This document shows, piece by piece, positions 33,916 to 41,694 of a stretch of DNA of 64,000 nt. The notes under the pieces were generated by a model that saw only the letters and a program-made list of their open reading frames with translations, did not search any database and was not told the origin of the DNA. Each line of letters starts with the position of its first letter. The stretch's first letter is position 1. The stretch comes from Bradyrhizobium sp. AZCC 1721 (GTDB taxonomy: Bacteria > Pseudomonadota > Alphaproteobacteria > Rhizobiales > Xanthobacteraceae): contig NZ_JAZHSB010000001.1 of assembly GCF_036924715.1 (NCBI RefSeq), positions 6,067,001 to 6,131,000 on the forward strand. Direction: 5' to 3'. The translations under genes were made by a program, and so were the position numbers.

Positions 33916-34503
33916 ATGCTCGATATCGAAGTGATCAGCGATCCGGCGGTTGCAGTTGCTGCCCTTGACCCTATTCGAAGCGCGTTGTTGGCCGAACTTG
34001 CAGAGCCCGCGTCGGCGGCGATCCTGGCGACGCGCCTGGGACTGCCTCGTCAGAAGGTGAACTATCATTTGCGCGCGCTCGAAGCCTGCAGGTTGGTCGA
34101 GGTCGCGGACGAACGGCAGTGGGGCGGATTGACCGAGCGGCTATTGGTGTTATCGGCCAAGTCGTTCGTTGTTTCGCCAGAGGCGTTAGGCGCGGTCGCA
34201 GCCGATCCGAAGCGCAGCAAGGATCAGCTCGCGGCCAGCTATCTGATTGCACTCGGCGCCCGGATCGTTCGCGAGGTCGGCGATCTCTGGAAACGTGCGC
34301 GGAAAGCCGACAAGCAGCTTGCGACCTTGTCGATCGATACAGAGATTCGCTTCGCCTCCCCCGCCGCCCGCGCCGCGTTCACGCGCGAGCTGATACAAGC
34401 CATCACCGAGTTGGTCAGCCGCTACCACGATGCGAGCGCTTCGGGCGGCCGTAACCATCGATTGGTGATCGTGTCTCATCCCTTGCCTCAAACGTCTCAC
34501 TGA
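33916..34503 (+). CDS. ArsR-like winged-helix transcriptional regulator
   Basis: A 195-residue regulator with an N-terminal winged helix: DPIRSALLAELAEPASAAIL, LGLPRQKVNYHLRALEACRL and VEVADERQWGGLTERLLVL. The C-terminal half (AASYLIALGARIVREVGDLW and later helices) is longer than in metal-sensing ArsR proteins and has no Cys-rich metal site. It is coupled to an SRPBCC protein 11 bases downstream; ArsR-type regulator plus AHSA1/SRPBCC protein is a frequent pair. ATG 33916 is likely; the proposed promoter would put the transcript start almost on it, so it may be leaderless. The operator at 33882-33901 suggests autorepression. Confidence 0.8.
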   Translation: MLDIEVISDPAVAVAALDPIRSALLAELAEPASAAILATRLGLPRQKVNYHLRALEACRLVEVADERQWGGLTERLLVLSAKSFVVSPEALGAVAADPKRSKDQLAASYLIALGARIVREVGDLWKRARKADKQLATLSIDTEIRFASPAARAAFTRELIQAITELVSRYHDASASGGRNHRLVIVSHPLPQTSH

Positions 34504-34514
34504 AAGGACGGACC

Positions 34515-35303
34515 ATGCCCGTAAAGAAGGAACCGTCTGGCCGTCGCAGCGTCGAAGCCAAGGTTGAGGTCCCCGGCACACCCGAAGAGGTGTGGCAGGC
34601 GATCGCGACAGGTCCCGGCATCTCGTCGTGGTTTGTGCCGACGACGTTGGACGAGAAAGTCGGCGGCAATACCAAATCGAGCTTTGGCCCGGGAATGGAT
34701 TCCGAGGCTAAGATCACCGCTTGGGAGCCGGCCAAGCGTTTCGTCGCCGAAGCAGAGGGAGGACCTGGCACGGTGGCCACCGAGTGGACCGTCGAAGCCA
34801 AGGACGACGGCACATGTGTGGTCCGGGTCGTTCATAGCTGGTTCGCCAATACGGACGATTGGGATGGCCAGTTCGAGGGACACAGCTACGGCTGGATCGC
34901 GTTCTTCCAGAACCTGCGGCTCTATCTGGAGCAATTCCGTGGGCAACAGTCGACGACCGTGGCGCTTTCCGCGATGTCGAACGAGCGCGATGCCTGGAGC
35001 CGCCTGGTCGGCCCGCTCGGATTGGCTGACGCAAGCGCCGGTGCACGCTTTGCGACACCGGCTGGAGTGCCAGAGCTACGCGGCATCGTAGAGAATGTCA
35101 GTCCTCCGCAATGGCCAGGGCTGCAATTGCGGCTCGAACATCCCGCACCCGGCATCGCACATCTCTTTGCCATGCCGATCGGAGGGCCGATTCTGCTGAC
35201 GGTCCGTCTCTACCTCTACGGAGACGCCGGGCGCGCCGTGGCCAATCAGGTCGAGGCCGATTGGCGGCGTTGGCTTGATCGTCAATTTCCACCACAGACG
35301 TAG
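34515..35303 (+). CDS. SRPBCC (AHSA1-like) domain protein
   Basis: A 262-residue protein with an SRPBCC/START-like ligand cavity domain in the first ~145 residues: VEAKVEVPGTPEEVWQAIAT, GPGISSWFVPTTL, ITAWEPAKRFVAEAE and GWIAFFQNLRLYLEQF. The second half (LRGIVENVSPPQWPGLQLRL and onwards) reads as another, divergent SRPBCC-like or ligand-binding segment. The ribosome site AAAGGAC precedes ATG 34515. It is in an operon with the ArsR-like regulator. Such pairs respond to small hydrophobic or oxidised compounds, but the ligand is unknown here. Confidence 0.78.
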   Translation: MPVKKEPSGRRSVEAKVEVPGTPEEVWQAIATGPGISSWFVPTTLDEKVGGNTKSSFGPGMDSEAKITAWEPAKRFVAEAEGGPGTVATEWTVEAKDDGTCVVRVVHSWFANTDDWDGQFEGHSYGWIAFFQNLRLYLEQFRGQQSTTVALSAMSNERDAWSRLVGPLGLADASAGARFATPAGVPELRGIVENVSPPQWPGLQLRLEHPAPGIAHLFAMPIGGPILLTVRLYLYGDAGRAVANQVEADWRRWLDRQFPPQT

Positions 35304-35335
35304 CGGCTGACGGTGATGGCCATTCCGGCAAGCCA

Positions 35336-35720
35336 CTAAGCGGCGTTAGCAAGTTGGCGCGACATGGATAGGATGGCGAGCATGGTCTCGGCCGGCTCCA
35401 GTGTCGGGTGAAGATGCGTGCCTTGCAGTCTTATTACCGGCCATCCGCGGCGCTGCGCTTCCAACGTTGCGTGATCGTAAATGGGCGAGCATTGAATGAA
35501 CCCGGCCGGAACGTGGTCCCAGCCGGCGCGCGTTCCAATTACGAAATTCGATAAACGAGACATGCAGTTCAAAGATCTGCTTACCGGGTTCATCAGACTG
35601 CACATTCTGCATCACGCAGCTGTACATGAGATCTACGGTCAATGGATCATCGATGAACTCGCCCGTTGAGTAGCTGATAAAGCGTGCCGGGACTGAGCGC
35701 GCACCCGGCCGAACCATTTC
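35336..35720 (-). pseudogene. Alpha/beta hydrolase remnant (C-terminal part)
   Basis: Two overlapping minus frames carry pieces that look like the end of one alpha/beta hydrolase: ARFISYSTGEFIDDPLTVDL in one frame and then, shifted, HVPAGFIQCSPIYDHATLEA followed by WPVIRLQGTHLHPTLEPAET. The second holds the usual GTHLHP form of the catalytic-His region. The N-terminal half with the nucleophile elbow is absent. It is best read as a truncated and frameshifted gene. The call rests on recalled patterns only. Confidence 0.4.
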
Positions 35721-35756
35721 CGACTCGAAGGAGGCGGCAAGAATCGTGGGCGCTTG

Positions 35757-36977
35757 CTACTTGTCCGTGCTGGCAAACGCGGTTTCGAGGACGTCGCCGA
35801 TCGGCTGCCAGGTGCGGCCGTCGAACTGAACGAGCCGCATATGCTTGATCGGCCGGAAATTCCAGGGACCGGTGCTGATCTTGATGCCGGGCAGCAGAAC
35901 GGAGCCCTGATAATCCTTCAGCGCCGCGGCCTGTTTCATGACGTTCTCGCGCGATAGATCATCGCCGCACTGCCTGAGCACCTGCGCCAGAGTCTCGGCG
36001 GCTGCGTAGCCGAACATGGCGGCGCTTTCGTCATGGCCGCCGGCGCGACGATAGTTTTCCAGGAACGACTGCCAGTCGGCGCCAGACTGGTCGTCCTTCC
36101 AGGCCGGATCGTTGGCGTCCTTCAGATAGGCAGCGGTAGTCACGCCCACCGCGTTCTCGAGACCCGCGGGTTTCAGCCCTGTCCCGATTGAGGAGGCCAT
36201 CTGATTCATGATGAACACGGGACGCCAGTCGAGGCTCGCCGCCAGGCGGATAACTTTTGCGGCGTTTTCGGGTACGCCCGCGAACACGAGAATTTCGGCG
36301 CCCGATCGCTTCAGGATCGATACATGCGTATCCAGATGTTCATCCCTGAGATCATAGGCGATACCGACCCTGATCATCCGCGCGACGGGACCGAGGCCGT
36401 CCTCCATCCCCTTGATGACCTCCCGGCCGAAATGATCGTTCTGCCAGAGAACGACGATCCGCTTGCCCGGATAGAACGCCTGAATGTAGTTGGCGTAGAT
36501 GCGTCCCTCCTCCCGGAACGAGGGCTGCCAGCCCATGGTCCATGGAAACAGCGAGGGATCGCTGAGATGATCGTCTCCGGAAGCAACGAACAGTTGGGGA
36601 AGCTGGCGTTCGTTGAGATATTTGCGGACCGCAAAATTGCCCGGCGTTCCGAACGAGCCGAACATTAGAAGCACGTTGTCTTCCTCGACGAGCTTGCGCG
36701 TCAGGCTAAGGGCGGAAGCAGGATCGGATTTGTCGTCGTAGGAGATGAACCGCACCTTGCGGCCGTTGATGCCACCGCGCGCGTTGAGCATCTCGAAATA
36801 GGCTGCTTCGGCCTTGCCGATCGCCCCGAAGATCTCGAGGCTCCCGCTATAGGGCATGAGATTGCCGATGCGGATTTCGTCATCGGTCACCCCCTCCAGC
36901 CGCAGCCGCTCCGAAATTGCGCCCAGCGAGGCAACGGCTACAACGATCGCCAGCAGGATCCGGAGGAGCGTGTTCAT
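35757..36977 (-). CDS. ABC transporter substrate-binding protein (branched-chain amino acid type)
   Basis: A 406-residue periplasmic binding protein of the Peripla_BP_6/LivJ type. It starts with a hydrophobic leader (LLRILLAIVVAVASLGAIS) and the family opening VTDDEIRIGNLMPYSGSLEI, then FEMLNARGGINGRKVRFISY, LLMFGSFGTPGNFAVRKYLN and SILKRSGAEILVFAGVPENA. The start ATG 36977 is chosen for the leader and GGAG upstream; the frame extends further without a signal. There are no permease or ATPase genes next to it, so it is an orphan or shares a transporter elsewhere. Rhizobia have many such proteins for amino acids, aromatics or amides; the ligand is unknown. Confidence 0.85.
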   Translation of the reverse strand: MNTLLRILLAIVVAVASLGAISERLRLEGVTDDEIRIGNLMPYSGSLEIFGAIGKAEAAYFEMLNARGGINGRKVRFISYDDKSDPASALSLTRKLVEEDNVLLMFGSFGTPGNFAVRKYLNERQLPQLFVASGDDHLSDPSLFPWTMGWQPSFREEGRIYANYIQAFYPGKRIVVLWQNDHFGREVIKGMEDGLGPVARMIRVGIAYDLRDEHLDTHVSILKRSGAEILVFAGVPENAAKVIRLAASLDWRPVFIMNQMASSIGTGLKPAGLENAVGVTTAAYLKDANDPAWKDDQSGADWQSFLENYRRAGGHDESAAMFGYAAAETLAQVLRQCGDDLSRENVMKQAAALKDYQGSVLLPGIKISTGPWNFRPIKHMRLVQFDGRTWQPIGDVLETAFASTDK

Positions 36978-37367
36978 GGCAGGAACTCCACCTGAGACAG
37001 GGGCGTCAGATTTCAAGTCTGCTGAGTTAATCGCTTGATCTGAATCCATGACCAGCCACTTCCCGGTGGGGGATCGGCTGCTCGGGCATCTTATGAGGCT
37101 CCGCGAGGGCTGCAATTGCCAGAAGCGGTCATTTCGATCAATTGCCTGCGAACAAAGCGGTGACAGGAACAATGGCGTCAGGCTGACTGCTCGGCAAAAG
37201 CCGTCGTGTGGTTGCGATGCATCAGCCGAAAAAAGCCCTTTGCGACGGTTAGTGCCAGCAGGCTGCCCCGCCGCCCCTATACAATTGCGGCATGACAGAA
37301 GTAGCCAGATGGGAATGCCGCACCCGGCTGTTTTGTTCTAAGCCACTACGCAGGCCCTCGCATCGGC

Positions 37368-38291
37368 TCAGGCGAGCTTGATGTCCCAGAGGCCCTCTTC
37401 GCGGCAGGCGATCAGTTCGTCGCGGAGCAATTCGGTGACTAGCGCAATCGCAGTCGAGCCGGGATGATCGATGGGAGACGCAAGGGTCAGTTCGCGCATC
37501 GGCGACGGTTTTGCTATCGCCGCGGTTTCCAGCCGGCCGCTGGCGACCTCGTGGCGCACCGAGGACGGCGGCAGCAGCGTGTACCCCAGCCCTTCCTCGA
37601 CAAGGCTGGTCAGCACGCGGAAGGAATCGGCCTCCAGCTTGACGTCGAGCTTGATTTTCTTCTTCGCCGCCGCCTGCTCGATCAGCGCGCGGAGCCCATG
37701 CGAATGACTGGGCAGCACGAGGCGCTGCCGCAGCAGCCAGCCGATATCGACCTGCTTCCTCTCGGACAGCCCGCTGCCGCGCGGCCCGACGGCGACGATG
37801 GGATCGCGGCCGAGGCTTTGCACGGAAAGATGCAGGTCGCTCGATGGCCCGTAGATCAGCGCCAGGTCCATCTCGCCGCGGTGCAGCCATTCCGTCAGAT
37901 GGCCGCTATAGCTTTCGACGATGCAGAGCGAGATGCCCGGATACTTGTCGACCGTGCGCCGGGCGAGCCGCGCCGAAATCACGTAGCTCACGGTCGGCAC
38001 CAGCCCGAGCACCACCCGGCCCGAGGGCGGGCCGCCGGCGGACTGGATCTCGTCGCGCACCTGGTCGATCTGCCGGACGATCCCCGCAGTGCGCGCCAGC
38101 AGCAGCCGGCCGGCGTCGGTCAGCACCATGCCGCGGCCGTTCCGCGTGAACAGCTCGGCCCGCAATTCATGTTCGAGCAGCTTGATCTGGCGGCTCAGCG
38201 CCGGCTGCGCCACCCGCAGCGTATCGGAGGCCTTGCTGAGGCTGCCGAGCTCCGCCACGCAACTGAAGGTCCTGAGCTGCCGGATATCCAT
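37368..38291 (-). CDS. LysR family regulator of the acyl-CoA module
   Basis: A 307-residue LysR-type regulator: the DNA-binding part MDIRQLRTFSCVAELGSLSK, LRVAQPALSRQIKLLEHEL and LFTRNGRGMVLTDAGRLLL, then an effector domain with GRVVLGLVPTVSYVISARLA and EEGLGYTLLPPSSV. It is divergent from the acyl-CoA dehydrogenase operon, 128 bases apart, and a T-N11-A type box lies between them. The normal inference is that it activates that operon when its inducer, perhaps an acyl-CoA or organic acid, is present, and represses itself. Length and layout are typical. Confidence 0.9.
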   Translation of the reverse strand: MDIRQLRTFSCVAELGSLSKASDTLRVAQPALSRQIKLLEHELRAELFTRNGRGMVLTDAGRLLLARTAGIVRQIDQVRDEIQSAGGPPSGRVVLGLVPTVSYVISARLARRTVDKYPGISLCIVESYSGHLTEWLHRGEMDLALIYGPSSDLHLSVQSLGRDPIVAVGPRGSGLSERKQVDIGWLLRQRLVLPSHSHGLRALIEQAAAKKKIKLDVKLEADSFRVLTSLVEEGLGYTLLPPSSVRHEVASGRLETAAIAKPSPMRELTLASPIDHPGSTAIALVTELLRDELIACREEGLWDIKLA

Positions 38292-38323
38292 TACTTGCCA
38301 ATCTTCGAAGGCAGGTTCATACG

Positions 38324-38342
38324 CTATAACAATTCAGCATAG
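38324..38342. promoter_or_regulatory. LysR-type binding box (CTAT-N11-ATAG)
   Basis: CTAT at 38324-38327 and ATAG at 38339-38342 are complementary with exactly 11 bases between, the T-N11-A geometry of LysR recognition sites. It lies 33 bases before the regulator start and 78 bases before the dehydrogenase start, the expected place in a divergent promoter. Confidence 0.6.
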
Positions 38343-38419
38343 GTGCCCAGCCGCCGTTTCACAACGTTCCGCGTCCTTAAGCAATTGACATCAACCCGCA
38401 TCCATCGCCAGAAAACCCA

Positions 38420-39586
38420 ATGACCGCACAAGAACAACAAGACGAATTCCACGACATCCGCGACGCCGTCGCAAAACTCTGCGCCCAGTTCCCCGGCGAA
38501 TACTGGCGCAAGCTCGATCGCCAGATGGCGTATCCGAAGGAGTTCGTCGATGCGCTCACCGAGGCCGGGTACCTCTCCGTGCTGATCCCCGAGGAATATG
38601 GCGGCTCCGGGCTGAAGCTGTCGGCCGCGGCCGCGATCCTGGAAGAGATCCAGCGTGCTGGCTGCAACGGCGGCGGCTGCCACGCCCAGATGTACACGAT
38701 GGGCACCGTGCTGCGGCACGGCAGCGATGCGCAGAAGGCGAAATACCTGCCCGGGATCGCTAGCGGAAAATTGCGGCTGCAGGCCTTCGGCGTCACCGAG
38801 CCGACCAGCGGCACCGACACCTCCTCGCTGAAGACCGTCGCCAGGCGCGACGGCGACCACTACATCGTCAACGGCCAGAAGATCTGGACCAGCCGCGCCG
38901 AACATTCCGACCTGATGATCCTGCTCGCGCGCACCACGCCGAAGGAGCAGGCGAAGAAGCGCACGGATGGTCTTTCCGTGTTCATCGTCGACATGCGCGA
39001 GGTCAAGGGCAAGGGCCTGGAGATCCGCCCTATCAGAACCATGATGAACCACGCCACGACCGAAGTGTTCTTCACGGACATGCGGGTGCCGGCCGAAAAC
39101 CTGATCGGCGACGAGGGCAAGGGTTTTCGCTACATCCTCTCCGGCATGAACGCCGAGCGCATTCTCATTGCGGCCGAATGCATCGGCGACGCCAAATGGT
39201 TCATTGCAAAAGCCACCGCCTATGCCAAGGAGCGCGCCGTGTTCGGCCGTCCGATCGGCCAGAACCAAGGCATCCAGTTTCCGATTGCAAAAGCCTACGC
39301 CGCGATGCGTGCGGCGGAATTGATGGTGAAGGAAGCCACCCGCAAATACGAGGCCGGGCTCGATTGCGGCGCCGAGGCCAACATGGCCAAGATGCTGGCG
39401 GCGGATGCGTCGTGGGAGGCGGCGAACGCATGCGTGCAGACCCATGGCGGGTTCGGCTTTGCGGAAGAATACGACGTCGAGCGCAAGTTCCGCGAAACGC
39501 GGCTCTATCAAGTCGCGCCGATCTCGACCAATCTGATCCTGTCCTACGTCGCCGAGCACGTGCTCGGCATGCCCCGCTCCTACTGA
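38420..39586 (+). CDS. Acyl-CoA dehydrogenase
   Basis: A 388-residue FAD-dependent acyl-CoA dehydrogenase. Family motifs: YLSVLIPEEYGGSGLKLSAA, LQAFGVTEPTSGTDTSSLKT, IVNGQKIWTSRAEHSDLMIL and THGGFGFAEEYDVERKFRET. Residues in ILSGMNAERILIAAECIG are near the isovaleryl-type position of the catalytic base. It begins a tight operon (next gene 10 bases later) with a CaiB-type CoA-transferase and a hot-dog hydratase. The order LysR, dehydrogenase, transferase, hydratase recalls itaconate-type or related C5-acid CoA pathways; the true substrate is unknown. Confidence 0.88.
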   Translation: MTAQEQQDEFHDIRDAVAKLCAQFPGEYWRKLDRQMAYPKEFVDALTEAGYLSVLIPEEYGGSGLKLSAAAAILEEIQRAGCNGGGCHAQMYTMGTVLRHGSDAQKAKYLPGIASGKLRLQAFGVTEPTSGTDTSSLKTVARRDGDHYIVNGQKIWTSRAEHSDLMILLARTTPKEQAKKRTDGLSVFIVDMREVKGKGLEIRPIRTMMNHATTEVFFTDMRVPAENLIGDEGKGFRYILSGMNAERILIAAECIGDAKWFIAKATAYAKERAVFGRPIGQNQGIQFPIAKAYAAMRAAELMVKEATRKYEAGLDCGAEANMAKMLAADASWEAANACVQTHGGFGFAEEYDVERKFRETRLYQVAPISTNLILSYVAEHVLGMPRSY

Positions 39587-39595
39587 GAACAGAAG

Positions 39596-40726
39596 ATGCT
39601 GCCGTTAGAGGGATTGATCGTCGTCTCCGTCGAACAGGCGGTTGCAGCCCCGTTCTGCAGCTCCAGGCTTGCGGACGCCGGCGCGCATGTCGTCAAGGTC
39701 GAACGCCCCGAGGGCGATTTCGCCCGCGGTTATGACGCCGCCGCCAAGGGCCAGAGCAGCTATTTCGTCTGGCTCAACCGCGGCAAGAATTCGCAAGTGA
39801 TCGACCTCGCCACCAAAGAGGGCCGCGCTGAACTCGAAGAGCTGATCGCAAGCGCTGACGTGCTGCTGCAGAACCTCAAGCCCGGCTCGATGGACAAGCT
39901 CGGCTTCTCGCTGGAGCGCCTGAAGAAGGATTATCCCGCGCTGATCTGCTGCACCATCTCCGGCTATGGCGACGAGGGCCCCTATGCCGATCGCAAGGCC
40001 TACGATCTCTTGATCCAGGCCGAGAGCGGACTTGCCTCGATCACCGGCGGCCCCGAAGGCCCGTCGCGCGTCGGCATCTCCGTCGTCGATATCGCCACCG
40101 GCGCCACCGCGCATGCCGCGATCCTCGAGGCGCTGATTGCGCGGGGACGCACGGGCCGGGGCGCCGATATCCGGATCTCGATGTTCGATGTGATGGCGGA
40201 CTGGATGGCGGTGCCGCTGATCAATTCGGAAGCCGGCAATCCGCCAAAGCGGATGGCGCTGGCCCACCCCTCGATCGCGCCCTATGGCGTGTTCAATTCC
40301 AGGGACGGCAAGGGCATTCTGATTTCGATCCAGAGCGAGCGCGAGTGGAAGAAGCTCTGCGCGGAAGTCCTGGATCAGCCCGACCTGCCCAATGATCCGC
40401 GCTTTGCCAACATGGTCGAGCGCGTGCGCAACCGCCAGCTCACCGACAAGGTGGTCGCCGACAGTTTTGCCGCGATGATGCGCGCCGAACTCCTGAAGCG
40501 CCTGGACGACGCCGACATCGCCTTCGCCGAGGTCAACAGCATGGCCGACCTCTCGGTGCATCCACATCTGCGCCGCATCGAGGTCGACACGCCGAACGGC
40601 AAGGTGAGTTACGCCGCCCCCGCCGCGATCTTCGTCGGCGAGGAACGGCACTATGGCGCGGTGCCCGCCATCGGCGATCACGTCGAACTTCCCAAAGCTC
40701 CCCGTAACAAGAGCCGCCAGCCATGA
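39596..40726 (+). CDS. CaiB/BaiF family (class III) CoA-transferase
   Basis: A 376-residue class III CoA-transferase that moves CoA between carboxylic acids. The opening LEGLIVVSVEQAVAAPFCSS, DAGAHVVKVERPEGDFARGY and the catalytic Asp in ADRKAYDLLIQAESGLASIT are in place, with RGADIRISMFDVMADWMAVP later. Its stop overlaps the start of the next gene (ATGA), so the products are coupled. Placed between an acyl-CoA dehydrogenase and a hydratase, it most likely activates the acid that the pathway breaks down, using succinyl-CoA or another donor. Family resemblance to itaconate or mesaconate transferases is by context only. Confidence 0.88.
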   Translation: MLPLEGLIVVSVEQAVAAPFCSSRLADAGAHVVKVERPEGDFARGYDAAAKGQSSYFVWLNRGKNSQVIDLATKEGRAELEELIASADVLLQNLKPGSMDKLGFSLERLKKDYPALICCTISGYGDEGPYADRKAYDLLIQAESGLASITGGPEGPSRVGISVVDIATGATAHAAILEALIARGRTGRGADIRISMFDVMADWMAVPLINSEAGNPPKRMALAHPSIAPYGVFNSRDGKGILISIQSEREWKKLCAEVLDQPDLPNDPRFANMVERVRNRQLTDKVVADSFAAMMRAELLKRLDDADIAFAEVNSMADLSVHPHLRRIEVDTPNGKVSYAAPAAIFVGEERHYGAVPAIGDHVELPKAPRNKSRQP

Positions 40727-41574
40727 CCGAAGCCCTCAACCTCGATCATTTGCGCCAATGGATCGGCCGCAGCGCGGAAGCGTCAGACATCGTCACCGCG
40801 CAACTCGTGAAGGGCCTGCGCGCGACGCTATTTCAGGACATCGGCGACCCGAAGCCCGGCGATGCCGCGCCGTGGACCACGCATTGGTGCCTGGCGCAGC
40901 CGGTATTTCCGATGTCGCAGCTCGGTCCCGACGGCCACCCGACCCGCGGCGGCTTCCTGCCGCCGGTGCCGCTGCCGCGCCGGATGTGGGCCGGCGGCGA
41001 AATCGAATTCCTCCAACCGTTGCGCGTCGGCGATGAATCGACGCGCACATCGCGCATTTCAGACGTGACGATGAAGACCGGCTCGACAGGCGTGCTGTGC
41101 TTCGTTTCCGTCGAACACACCATCACGACGCCGCGCGGGGTTGCCATCCGCGAACGGCAGGACATCGTCTATCGCGACATGGGGAGCGCTGCCCCCGCTT
41201 CGCCGCCGAAAGCCGCTCCGCCACCGGTCGCACGGCATCGCGAAACCCATGTCAGCGATCCCGTGCTGCTGTTTCGCTACTCGGCACTGACCTTCAACGG
41301 CCACCGCATTCATTACGACCGCGACTACGCCACCAAGGTCGAGGGTTATCCGGGCCTGATCTTCCACGGCCCGCTGCAGGCCGCCCTGCTCGTCGAGTTC
41401 GCCGCCAAGCTGCACGGCGACTCGGCGCCGAAGAAGTTCAGCTATCGCGGCGTGCAGCCGCTGTTCGAAGGCGGCGAGTTCTCGATCAACGCCAATGAAA
41501 CCCACGCCGGTATGGAGCTGTGGATCGCGAACGCGGAGGGACAGCCGACGATGAAGGGCACGGCTGTGTGGTGA
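40723..41574 (+). CDS. HTD2/mesaconyl-CoA hydratase-like double hot-dog protein
   Basis: A 283-residue protein with two hot-dog halves, as in COG3777 proteins: itaconyl-CoA hydratase, mesaconyl-C4-CoA hydratase and HTD2-type dehydratases. Characteristic pieces are LDHLRQWIGRSAEASDIVTA, GPDGHPTRGGFLPPVPLPRR and MWAGGEIEFLQPLRVG in the first half, and LFRYSALTFNGHRIHYDRDY and GYPGLIFHGPLQAALLVEF in the second, where NGHRIHYD holds the catalytic Asp/His region. It overlaps the CoA-transferase stop by four bases. The pair of transferase and hydratase fits activation and hydration of a C5 unsaturated acid. Confidence 0.8.
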   Translation: MTEALNLDHLRQWIGRSAEASDIVTAQLVKGLRATLFQDIGDPKPGDAAPWTTHWCLAQPVFPMSQLGPDGHPTRGGFLPPVPLPRRMWAGGEIEFLQPLRVGDESTRTSRISDVTMKTGSTGVLCFVSVEHTITTPRGVAIRERQDIVYRDMGSAAPASPPKAAPPPVARHRETHVSDPVLLFRYSALTFNGHRIHYDRDYATKVEGYPGLIFHGPLQAALLVEFAAKLHGDSAPKKFSYRGVQPLFEGGEFSINANETHAGMELWIANAEGQPTMKGTAVW

Positions 41575-41582
41575 TAATTCAC

Positions 41583-41666
41583 CGTCATTGCGAGGAGCGC
41601 AGCGACGAAGCAATCCATCTGTCCCCGCGTTGAAGCATGGATTGCTTCGCTTCGCTCGCAATGACG
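41583..41666. repeat. 84-bp dispersed palindrome, copy 2
   Basis: CGTCATTGCGAGGAGCGCAG begins the left arm and the right arm ends TTCGCTCGCAATGACG. It lies in the gap between the hydratase gene and the ThDP enzyme gene, 29 bases before the start of the latter. Confidence 0.9.
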
Positions 41667-41694
41667 GAAAGCTAGATACAATGGGAATCACCTG

